Positions 5,506 through 10,285 of a stretch of 10,285 nt of DNA are shown one piece after another; position 1 is the stretch's first letter, and the number at the start of each line of letters is the position of its first letter. The notes beneath the pieces are model-generated. The model was not told the origin of the DNA. It made no database searches and saw only the letters and a list, made by a program, of their open reading frames with translations. Source of the DNA: Treponema sp. (lineage in GTDB: Bacteria; Spirochaetota; Spirochaetia; Treponematales; Breznakiellaceae); assembly GCA_031266635.1 (NCBI GenBank), contig JAISAN010000269.1:1-10285 (forward strand), written 5' to 3'. The translations under genes and the position numbers were made by a program.

Positions 5506-6419
5506 GGAAGAGGCGAATAGGCAGCGCCTGAATCCCACATACCCTGCCGAACTTCTCCGTCCAGGCTGGGAATATCCAGCACCATGCCGGGATGAATCAG
5601 ATCCGGATTGTCCGGCTCCGGCATTTTGGACCTGTTGGCATTATAGATAAGCCGCCACTTGGTAGGATCTCCATAAGCCCAGGGCCGGCCGGCGATATTC
5701 CACAGACAATCCCGGGAAACACTCCAGGGTCTAACGGTATATCGGGCCGGAAGAGGGGCCGATTTCGAACCCTCTACATAAGCCAGGACATTAATGACCT
5801 GATTGGCCGCATCAATAGCCCCATCCCAATCTTCCACCGACCGGGCGGACAGGCTGGTCTCATAATATTTCTGCGCCTCTTCATATTCAACAGGATACCT
5901 TCCGGCGGCGCCATTTGCGAAAGCCCAGTCAAGCCGGGCCTTGGCGGCAGTGATCGCGTCATTGGTTTCCTTAATTTTCAACTGGAGGGCCACATATTCA
6001 TCTGAAAGCTGGGCATACCGGACCGCTTCCGCCGCATAATTGGCGGATGCGTCATAATCGCCATACTCAAAGGACTCCTGGGCCAGGCTGGTCAACCGGG
6101 TACTTTCCAGAAAATACTTATTACTCCGCAAATCCTGGGGAATCTGCGGAACAGCGTCCGAAGATGCTGACGCCGCCAGGGAAACAGAAGGAAGAAAAAC
6201 AGCGGGTTCCGGCAAAGTAGCGGGATCAAAATCCCATAAATAATACACTACATCGCTGAAATTCGAAAACCAAAGTCCCGATAAAGCCGGAATCTGGGGA
6301 ACTTCCTCCCTGACCGGGGCTTCAAAAAACACCGGTTCCGGTAATTCATACTGGGCAAAAGCCTGCTGTATGCCAACAATCAGCGTGATAAGTAATAAAA
6401 GACCTGCCTTGCGGTTCAT
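5502..6419 (-). CDS. Secreted or periplasmic LysM-domain protein
   Basis: A 305-residue exported protein. The N-terminus MNRKAGLLLLITLIVGIQQAFA is a signal peptide, with likely cleavage after Ala22. A Pro-rich stretch follows. Residues 101-215 are Ala- and Tyr-rich helical repeats (SFEYGDYDASANYAAEAVRYA, DWDGAIDAANQVINVLAYVEG) of a TPR-like kind. A C-terminal LysM domain at about 227-285 (YTVRPWS, LWNIAGRPWAYGDPTKWRLIYNAN, PGMVLDIPSL) would bind peptidoglycan or a similar glycan. The start codon lies in an ATGA overlap with the upstream lipoprotein gene and has a strong AAGGAGG six bases before it. The shared helical-repeat style and coupling suggest that the two proteins act together in the periplasm. 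The 3' end overlaps the NUDIX stop by three bases. Confidence 0.88.
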   Translation of the reverse strand: MNRKAGLLLLITLIVGIQQAFAQYELPEPVFFEAPVREEVPQIPALSGLWFSNFSDVVYYLWDFDPATLPEPAVFLPSVSLAASASSDAVPQIPQDLRSNKYFLESTRLTSLAQESFEYGDYDASANYAAEAVRYAQLSDEYVALQLKIKETNDAITAAKARLDWAFANGAAGRYPVEYEEAQKYYETSLSARSVEDWDGAIDAANQVINVLAYVEGSKSAPLPARYTVRPWSVSRDCLWNIAGRPWAYGDPTKWRLIYNANRSKMPEPDNPDLIHPGMVLDIPSLDGEVRQGMWDSGAAYSPLP

Positions 6420-7513
6420 GACTCGCCTCCTTCCAAAATCAATTCAGCTTGTTTAGCGGTTTCTTCACTTTCAAGTATTTTCTGTTCAGCTTCCCGGATT
6501 GCTTCTTCGGCATCCCGGCGTTTCTCCGCCGCGGTTTTACCAATTTCCGTAAACTGGGCCTCCGATTGGCTGTACAAAACCGCCGCATCCTCATATTTTT
6601 CCGCTTTCACGAAAGATTCCGCCTCATTATAATTTGCTGAAGCGGCATCAAATTCCGTCTTTAAGGCCACATTCGCCTTGAGGCCCAAAGCCTTTTGGCG
6701 TTCCTGATCGGCGGCACGCCCTCTTTCGGCAGCATAACCTGACCAGGCCGCCTTGAGCGCCAAACTGTACCGGAGCCCCGCCTCCTCCGCCCCATTTAGT
6801 GCATCTTCAATATTTCCCGCCTTGTATGCATCCGCTGCCGCCAAACCAATCTCATCGGCCTTGTTGAAATTATCAGGATCATACGAGATAAAATCCCGGT
6901 CTACAATTTCCATCCGCTTGTTATAGGCATCGCCCCCGGTTTTGAGAGCCAGATACCTGGTACGGGCCAGATTCCAGGTGTCTTTCGCGGCATAATAATC
7001 TTCCCCTTCATACTGGGCCAAAGCCTGCACCACCACCCGATCCGCGTCAAGAAGATAATCCGGAAAAACGTCACCCAGGCCCGTCCCAACAGCTTCGTCC
7101 CGGGCAACAACTATTTCGTCCTCCCGATCCTGGGCGTATAAGGGGATAACCTGTTTAAAAAGATTATCGTAGGTATCAGCCAGCGTTGTATACTGGACCG
7201 CTGCCTGCCGGACTTCATCTTCAGTACTTCTGGGCAGTTCACCGGTGGAAACATATTGAGATTCCACATTTTCCCAATCACTGGGGAAATATGATACGCT
7301 CTCGAAATCGGAAGCCCGTTTTCTGGCCTCTTCCATCCGGGCAATCGCCTTGTTCAAGTCATCGAGCGATGCCTGGGAAGGCCCTTCCGCAGTTACCGCC
7401 AGCGGCTTATCAGGAGGGGCTGCTGGGGTTTCTTCCGGGGTACTTTTACAGGAAATAATAAAAAAAAGCACGGATACTGGTAATAAAACAGCCAATATAT
7501 GATGATTTTTCAT
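6416..7513 (-). CDS. Lipoprotein with TPR-like helical repeats
   Basis: A 365-residue lipoprotein. MKNHHILAVLLPVSVLFFIISC carries a lipobox ending at Cys22, so the mature protein should be lipid-anchored in the inner or outer membrane facing the periplasm. A Pro/Thr-rich tether (23-48) is followed by helical units with a recurring Tyr/Ala pattern: YEGEDYYAAKDTWNLARTRY (168-187), YKAGNIEDALNGAEEAGLRY (230-249), VKAEKYEDAAVLYSQSEAQF (302-321). A charged coiled coil lies at about 327-360. The start at 7513 (ATG) is chosen over a GTG at 7519 because AAGGAG lies five bases before the ATG and runs into the GTG. It is the first gene of an operon with the LysM gene. A promoter with a perfect -10 lies about 150 bases upstream, and the leader holds two hairpin repeats. 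The specific function is not recognised. Confidence 0.85.
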   Translation of the reverse strand: MKNHHILAVLLPVSVLFFIISCKSTPEETPAAPPDKPLAVTAEGPSQASLDDLNKAIARMEEARKRASDFESVSYFPSDWENVESQYVSTGELPRSTEDEVRQAAVQYTTLADTYDNLFKQVIPLYAQDREDEIVVARDEAVGTGLGDVFPDYLLDADRVVVQALAQYEGEDYYAAKDTWNLARTRYLALKTGGDAYNKRMEIVDRDFISYDPDNFNKADEIGLAAADAYKAGNIEDALNGAEEAGLRYSLALKAAWSGYAAERGRAADQERQKALGLKANVALKTEFDAASANYNEAESFVKAEKYEDAAVLYSQSEAQFTEIGKTAAEKRRDAEEAIREAEQKILESEETAKQAELILEGGES

Positions 7514-7553
7514 AACCACTCCTTAAATCCTCCAAATGAATATAAATAAACTT

Positions 7554-7650
7554 AAATTCAAGGTAGCCGTTCCAAAAACTGAAGTTTTGAAACAGCCTCA
7601 CTTATAATTGAAATTCAAGGCCGTTTCCCAAAACCTAAAATCTTGGAAAA
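7554..7650 (+). repeat. Tandem pair of hairpin repeats (copies 2 and 3)
   Basis: The 10-mer AAATTCAAGG occurs at 7554-7563 and 7611-7620, 57 bases apart, each followed by CCGTT and a hairpin. Copy 2 (7569-7593) pairs GTTCCAAAA with TTTTGAAAC around the CTGAAG centre. Copy 3 (7624-7649) pairs TTTCCCAA with TTGGAAA and has lost the CTGAAGT centre. Both are followed by CCTCA plus AT-rich sequence. The unit length is therefore about 57 bases. Confidence 0.75.
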
Positions 7651-7661
7651 TCCTCAATTAA

Positions 7662-7690
7662 ATTATACCTTAAAAAGAAAAGTCCTACAA
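7662..7690 (-). promoter_or_regulatory. Promoter of the lipoprotein-LysM operon
   Basis: On the minus strand there is TTGTAG (7690-7685), exactly 17 bases, then the perfect -10 TATAAT (7667-7662). Transcription from about 7655 would give a leader of about 140 nt containing both hairpin repeats. Confidence 0.6.
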
Positions 7691-7757
7691 GGGAAATGGT
7701 ACAAAATAATAGATTTGTTCGGAAACTTCAATTTTTGCGCACAAAACCGGTTACTTT

Positions 7758-7769
7758 GGGGACAGAGCT
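7758..7769 (+). repeat. GGGGACAGAGCT repeat, exact
   Basis: Intergenic. Flanked by TTT before and TTGTATTTT after, similar to the flanks of the copy at 9872. Confidence 0.9.
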
Positions 7770-7847
7770 TGTATTTTCTCGCGTGAACCGGGATTCATTA
7801 ACCGAAGCCTGAACTTATCGAACACGTCCAATGAACCTCTTCAAAAT

Positions 7848-7877
7848 TTGACATTCTGAAACAAGCTCTGGTATATA
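7848..7877 (+). promoter_or_regulatory. Strong promoter of the ydbC-like gene
   Basis: A perfect TTGACA (7848-7853), an 18-base spacer, then TATATA (7872-7877). The predicted start near 7884 leaves only about 11 nt before the ATG at 7895, just enough for the AGAGAGG ribosome binding site. This excludes the in-frame ATG at 7877, which lies across the -10 box. Confidence 0.65.
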
Positions 7878-7894
7878 TGGTTAGAGAGGTTTTT

Positions 7895-8128
7895 ATGCCG
7901 GATATTACGTTTGATATTATAAAGCATTACGGAATTTTGTCGGAAGAAAAGGGAGGATGGAGAAAGGAGATCAATCTGGTCTCCTGGAATGGCCGGAATC
8001 CCAAATTTGATATTCGGGACTGGGCGCCGGGGCATGAAAAAATGGGAAAAGGTATCACATTAACCCAGGAAGAGGCGGCCAGGTTAATTGAATTGATCGC
8101 CGGCGCTCTGGAGAAAAAGGAACCTTAA
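7895..8128 (+). CDS. YdbC/PC4-like single-stranded nucleic-acid-binding protein
   Basis: A small protein of 77 residues that matches the bacterial YdbC group of the PC4 coactivator fold: FDIIKHYGILSEEKGGWRKEINLVSWNGRNPKFDIRDWAPGHEKMGKGITLTQEEAARLIELI. The curved beta-sheet formed by KEINLVSWNG and KFDIRDW is the ssDNA-binding surface in characterised members, and the C-terminal helix (about 57-73) mediates dimer formation. A role in transcription or single-strand handling is inferred from the family. The ATG at 7895 follows AGAGAGG at five bases and comes right after a strong promoter; a more upstream ATG at 7877 would add MVREVF but overlaps the -10. The gene stands alone, flanked by opposing genes. 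Confidence 0.9.
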   Translation: MPDITFDIIKHYGILSEEKGGWRKEINLVSWNGRNPKFDIRDWAPGHEKMGKGITLTQEEAARLIELIAGALEKKEP

Positions 8129-8129
8129 A

Positions 8130-8140
8130 AGCTCTGTCCC
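8130..8140 (-). repeat. GGGACAGAGCT repeat (11 of 12 bases)
   Basis: Begins one base after the stop codon of the ydbC-like gene. Its CTCTG pairs with CAGAG ten bases on (8147-8151), and a T6 run follows at 8159-8164, so this copy might take part in a weak terminator for that gene. Confidence 0.7.
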
Positions 8141-8185
8141 TTTCATCAGAGTCCGAATTTTTTGTAAGGTTTGTCTCTTTTTCAG

Positions 8186-8196
8186 GCTCTGTCCCC
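8186..8196 (-). repeat. GGGGACAGAGC repeat (11 of 12 bases)
   Basis: Intergenic, between the converging ydbC-like and rnhA genes, 56 bases from the previous copy and in the same orientation. Confidence 0.85.
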
Positions 8197-8225
8197 GGTA
8201 TATGGCGGCGATGTATAGCGGAACA

Positions 8226-8257
8226 GGGTGTTGGAAAATCGAGGTTTCCAAATACCC
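8226..8257. other. Intergenic hairpin downstream of rnhA
   Basis: GGGT-g-TTGGAAA (8226-8237) pairs with TTTCCAA-at-ACCC (8245-8257) around a seven-base loop. It lies between two converging genes. No T-run follows on either strand, so it is not a clear intrinsic terminator. A short AACCC/GGGTT stem follows at 8266-8280. Confidence 0.55.
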
Positions 8258-8303
8258 CTATGGGAAACCCAACCGGGGTTTTCAGCGGTTCCTTTATTGA
8301 TAT

Positions 8304-8843
8304 TTACCGAAGCTCTGTCCCCAGGGAGGCGATTGCTTTTTGGGTCATACGGTCACATCGTTCATTAAATTCATCCCCCGCATGGCCTTTTACCCAGAGC
8401 CAGCGTATTGAAAAACGACCGGAAAGCTCATCCAGACGCCGCCAGAGGTCCTGATTTTTTACCGGCTCTTTTCCGCTGGTTCGCCAATTGTTCCGCTTCC
8501 AGGCACGGATCCATAGAGTCATACCTTTCTGGACATATTGGGAATCGGTAACAACAGCGACCTTCTCCGGGGACAGAGCTAATCCGGACAGAAATTCCAG
8601 TGCGGCAATAACGGCGCCCAATTCCATCCGATTATTAGTGGTATTCCTTTCAGCCCCCCATTTTTCAGCGACAACGTTGTATATACCGGGATTCTTTTGC
8701 TGAACTCTGTTCTCTTGAGAAGTTCCGTTCAATGCTCTGTCCCCCGTCCCCCCGGATTCCTCAACAATCACATAGGCCCAGCCTCCGGGGCCGGGATTCC
8801 CGGAGCATCCTCCATCGGTATAAATTTTGAGCTCTGTCCCCAT
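8304..8843 (-). CDS. rnhA: Ribonuclease HI, enlarged by repeat-derived segments
   Basis: A 179-residue RNase HI, which cuts the RNA strand of RNA/DNA hybrids with two metal ions. The four catalytic acids are present: D10 (IYTDGGCSGNPGPGGWAY), E74 (TTNNRMELGAVIAALE), D100 (VVTDSQYVQKGM) and D164 (WVKGHAGDEFNERCDRM). From memory of the 155-residue E. coli enzyme, the interval D10-E74 is about 26 residues longer and E74-D100 is four longer. Copies of the 12-base repeat encode residues 2-5 (GTEL), 34-37 (GDRA), 89-92 (ALSP) and 174-177 (GTEL). The ATG at 8843 begins one base after the oxidoreductase stop, so coupled translation is likely; there is only a weak AAGAA upstream. A frame extension to 8903 lies inside the upstream gene and is rejected. 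All catalytic residues are intact, so activity is expected. Confidence 0.95.
   Translation of the reverse strand: MGTELKIYTDGGCSGNPGPGGWAYVIVEESGGTGDRALNGTSQENRVQQKNPGIYNVVAEKWGAERNTTNNRMELGAVIAALEFLSGLALSPEKVAVVTDSQYVQKGMTLWIRAWKRNNWRTSGKEPVKNQDLWRRLDELSGRFSIRWLWVKGHAGDEFNERCDRMTQKAIASLGTELR
8311..8322 (-). repeat. GGGGACAGAGCT repeat, exact, at rnhA 3' end
   Basis: Encodes Gly-Thr-Glu-Leu at residues 174-177, two residues before the rnhA C-terminus. Confidence 0.92.
8569..8580 (+). repeat. GGGGACAGAGCT repeat, exact, inside rnhA
   Basis: Read in reverse in rnhA as Ala-Leu-Ser-Pro (89-92), in the loop between the E74 helix and the D100 strand. The four residues equal the length excess over E. 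coli RNase HI in this interval. Confidence 0.92.
8734..8744 (-). repeat. GGGGACAGAGC repeat (11 of 12 bases), inside rnhA
   Basis: Encodes Gly-Asp-Arg-Ala at residues 34-37, at the beginning of the extra segment of rnhA. Confidence 0.88.
8830..8841 (-). repeat. GGGGACAGAGCT repeat, exact, at rnhA start codon
   Basis: The ATG of rnhA shares its last base with the first G of this copy, so codons 2-5 (GTEL) are repeat sequence. Confidence 0.92.
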
Positions 8844-8844
8844 A

Positions 8845-9843
8845 TTAATATTTCTTGACCGGTTCCCATGTACCGGATCCGGCAGAGGCAAAGAGGGCAT
8901 CAAGAACCGCCATATTGGCTACCGCATCGGAAACCGGAGCAGGGACTTCGGTCTTTCGAATAAGGGCTTCAGCAAAAGCGTCGAATTCCAGAAGATATTG
9001 ATCGGCAATTTTGGTTTTTATCCGTCTTTTTTCAACTCCCACATCCATTGTAATATGCCCGGGAATGTCCGGAGGCATATTGAATGGTATTTTAATGGAA
9101 AGGCTGCCTCCGGTTCCAATGATGGTGATTCGCTGATGGGGAAAAACCTGGGTACTAACGGAAAAAGTAGCGGTTTTACCTTCACCAAAATCAAGAATGG
9201 CGGAAACAAAAATATCCGTCTTAAATACCGGATCCCGGACCAGGGTACAAACTACCCGGACCGGTTCCCTGCCAAAAAGGTAACGGGCGCTTGAAACGGT
9301 GTAACAGCCGATATCGAGGAGGGCCCCGCCGCCGCAGGCTTCGATATTTCGAATATTATTGCCATCTTTATTGGTATATGAATAAATTCCATTGACTGTC
9401 ATAAGTTCCCCCAATTCACCGCGTGCGGCCAGTTCCTTTGCCCGAATCCATTGGGAATGGAAACGGTACATGAAGGCTTCCATAAGGGGAATTTGCTTTT
9501 TTTGGCAATAAACCGCCGCTTCCACCGCCTCTTTGGCGTTCAGGCATAACGGTTTTTCACAGATGACGGGCTTTCCCGCATCAGCGGCCTTTTTTATATA
9601 TTCAAGGTGAAGATGGTTTGGCAGGGGAATATACACAAAATCCACCTCCGAATCCGCCAGGAGGGCTTCATAGGAACCATAAGATCGGGAAAACCTCTGG
9701 GCATCCCCGTATTTTTTGGCTTTTTCCGCATCCCGGGAAGCTATCGCAAAAGGTTCAACCAATAGAGACGCCTTGAGAGATGGAGCTACCCGCTGGGCAT
9801 AGATGCGAGAGGTCCCAAGAACTCCCAATCGCAGCTTTTCCAT
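8845..9843 (-). CDS. Gfo/Idh/MocA family NAD(P)-dependent oxidoreductase
   Basis: A 332-residue cytoplasmic dehydrogenase of the glucose-fructose oxidoreductase / inositol dehydrogenase / MocA family, which oxidises or reduces sugars, inositols and related compounds with NAD(P). The Rossmann start is LRLGVLGTSRIYAQRVAPSL (4-23). Next come the VDFVYIPLPNHLHLEYI strand-loop (67-83) and the family signature CEKPLC (95-100), whose Lys97 is catalytic. GGGALLDIGCYTVSSARYLFG (171-191) supplies Asp177 and Tyr181, the latter in a place often held by His. The substrate cannot be assigned. The ATG at 9843 has GGAGG four bases upstream. It is the first gene of a two-gene unit with rnhA and is divergent from groL. 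It carries no copy of the 12-base repeat, although both flanks do. Confidence 0.93.
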   Translation of the reverse strand: MEKLRLGVLGTSRIYAQRVAPSLKASLLVEPFAIASRDAEKAKKYGDAQRFSRSYGSYEALLADSEVDFVYIPLPNHLHLEYIKKAADAGKPVICEKPLCLNAKEAVEAAVYCQKKQIPLMEAFMYRFHSQWIRAKELAARGELGELMTVNGIYSYTNKDGNNIRNIEACGGGALLDIGCYTVSSARYLFGREPVRVVCTLVRDPVFKTDIFVSAILDFGEGKTATFSVSTQVFPHQRITIIGTGGSLSIKIPFNMPPDIPGHITMDVGVEKRRIKTKIADQYLLEFDAFAEALIRKTEVPAPVSDAVANMAVLDALFASAGSGTWEPVKKY

Positions 9844-9871
9844 ATTACCTCCGTTTTTGTAAACAATTTTT

Positions 9872-9883
9872 GGGGACAGAGCT
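9872..9883 (+). repeat. GGGGACAGAGCT repeat, exact
   Basis: Lies in the predicted leader of the oxidoreductase mRNA, about 30 bases before its start codon. Flanked by TTTTT before and TTATTTTT after. Confidence 0.9.
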
Positions 9884-9897
9884 TATTTTTCGGGATT

Positions 9898-9926
9898 ATT
9901 CTACCCCAGCGCAACAAAAGAATCGA
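9898..9926 (-). promoter_or_regulatory. Possible promoter of the oxidoreductase-rnhA unit
   Basis: TAGAAT (minus strand, 9903-9898) matches five of six -10 bases. The hexamer 17 bases upstream, TCGATT, is a poor -35. The position, about 55 bases before the start codon, is reasonable. Confidence 0.35.
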
Positions 9927-9982
9927 GAGGCTTTTGTGGTTTTGCACTGGGTATTATGACCCCGGAAGCATCGTTCAGAGCC

Positions 9983-9994
9983 GGGGACAGAGCT
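9983..9994 (+). repeat. GGGGACAGAGCT repeat, exact
   Basis: Intergenic between the two divergent promoters, preceded by CC as are the copies at 4845 and 8569. Confidence 0.9.
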
Positions 9995-10037
9995 GAATAC
10001 TTTCTCCGGCATAATTCGTTTGCACCCTGTTTTTGGT

Positions 10038-10066
10038 ATTGCCGTAGACGCCACAATTTAGTATTT
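10038..10066 (+). promoter_or_regulatory. Possible groL promoter
   Basis: TTGCCG, 17 bases, then TATTTT, within an AT-rich run (TATTTTATATA) at about 10061-10071. This would give a leader of over 100 nt with a small ACCTC/GAGGT hairpin near 10076-10088. Both boxes are imperfect, so this is a weak call. Confidence 0.3.
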
Positions 10067-10186
10067 TATATACGAACCTCACGGAGGTGGGGTTTTATTC
10101 CATTTCACATTATACCGGTCTTTCGTAGCAGGATAAAAGTTCTGCGTTTTCCCGAATTCCGGCAATAAAAGAGGAGAAAAAGAATC

Positions 10187-10285
10187 ATGGCGAAACAGTT
10201 GTTGTTCAACGAAGAGGCCAGGCGGAAACTGCTTTCCGGGGTTGAGCAGATTTCCAAGGCGGTCAAGGTTACCCTGGGACCCAAG
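10187..10285 (+). CDS. groL: Chaperonin GroEL, 5' end
   Basis: The first 33 codons of the 60-kDa chaperonin, cut by the right edge. The residues MAKQLLFNEEARRKLLSGVEQ and ISKAVKVTLGPK match the GroEL N-terminus, ending in the invariant AVKVTLGPK. GroEL forms a double-ring folding chamber in the cytoplasm with GroES. GAGGAG lies about eleven bases before the ATG. No groS precedes it, so in this genome groES is encoded elsewhere or downstream. Confidence 0.95.
   Translation, partial: MAKQLLFNEEARRKLLSGVEQISKAVKVTLGPK

Larger units (their letters stand above)
7514..7894. other. Divergent intergenic region, lipoprotein operon and ydbC-like gene
   Basis: No gene is seen in these 381 bases. They hold, from left to right, the lipoprotein leader with two tandem hairpin repeats, its promoter (7662-7690), a possible degenerate hairpin copy (7714-7735, reverse), one exact 12-base repeat (7758-7769) inside a CCGGTT/AACCGG inverted pair (near 7747 and 7786), and the ydbC-like promoter (7848-7877). 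Confidence 0.6.
9844..10186. other. Divergent intergenic region, oxidoreductase and groL
   Basis: These 343 bases hold no gene I can support. They contain the oxidoreductase ribosome binding site and promoter candidate, two exact copies of the 12-base repeat (9872 and 9983), and the groL leader. No CIRCE operator (TTAGCACTC, nine bases, GAGTGCTAA) is visible. A 70-codon frame at 9956-10168 begins beside a repeat copy and has no recognisable content, so it is left out. Confidence 0.6.

Noticed and set aside
8200..8303. Intrinsic terminator for rnhA
   Set aside because: Hairpins are present at 8226-8257 and 8266-8280, but neither is followed by a T-run on the minus strand.
8844..8903. N-terminal extension of rnhA (20 residues)
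   Set aside because: It lies inside the 3' end of the oxidoreductase gene and is not part of the RNase HI fold; the ATG at 8843 immediately precedes the catalytic strand.
9920..9965. Half of a CIRCE operator (TTTTGCACTG)
   Set aside because: It has no matching GAGTGC arm nine bases away, so it is not a CIRCE element.
1256..9994. CRISPR array
   Set aside because: The 12-base word is too short, occurs in both orientations, and has irregular spacing from 45 to over 3000 bases; no cas gene is present.
9956..10168. 70-codon plus-strand frame before groL
   Set aside because: It starts beside a repeat copy and spans the groL promoter region, with a basic/aromatic composition typical of random frames and no homology that I recognise.

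Overview
The window looks like a chromosomal segment of a spirochaete, most likely a Treponema. The first ~75 bases are the reverse complement of the 5' end of a 16S rRNA gene with a treponeme-like start, and the protein-coding genes fit that group. Base composition is near 50% G+C, which would suit the higher-GC, termite-gut-type treponemes rather than the oral ones; that part is inference.

Layout. (1) 1-75: 5' end of 16S rRNA on the minus strand, with a structured leader and a promoter candidate to its right (76-381). (2) 613-4642, minus strand: a kinase-like protein with a BON domain, an M32 metallocarboxypeptidase, a four-helix membrane protein of unknown role, and the phosphatidylglycerophosphate synthase pgsA. 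(3) 4643-4893: divergent control region with three consecutive hairpins. (4) 4894-5505, plus strand: a NUDIX hydrolase of the ADP-ribose pyrophosphatase type. Its 3' end also contains the intrinsic terminator of the converging gene pair. (5) 5502-7513, minus strand: an envelope operon of a lipoprotein and a LysM protein joined by an ATGA overlap. (6) 7895-8128, plus strand: a small YdbC/PC4-like single-stranded-nucleic-acid-binding protein. (7) 8304-9843, minus strand: a Gfo/Idh/MocA oxidoreductase followed after one base by rnhA (RNase HI). (8) 10187 to the right edge: the first 33 codons of groL.

The most unusual content is repeated DNA. A 12-base word, GGGGACAGAGCT, occurs nine times exactly and five more times as 10- or 11-base matches, in both orientations. 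It lies between genes and also inside them. Four copies lie in rnhA alone: at the start codon, in an expanded loop, in a second loop where they account for four extra residues, and at the C-terminus. The word has no stop codon in any of six frames and is a multiple of three, so it can enter coding sequence without breaking it. A second family, an imperfect hairpin built around CCAAAAACTGAAGT, occurs at least four times in intergenic or leader regions. I see no transposase, CRISPR array, integrase or phage gene, so any machinery that spreads these repeats is outside the window.

The genes are mostly housekeeping or envelope functions (phospholipid synthesis, peptidase, nucleotide hydrolysis, peptidoglycan-associated envelope proteins, RNA/DNA hybrid removal, chaperonin). 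No single pathway links them.
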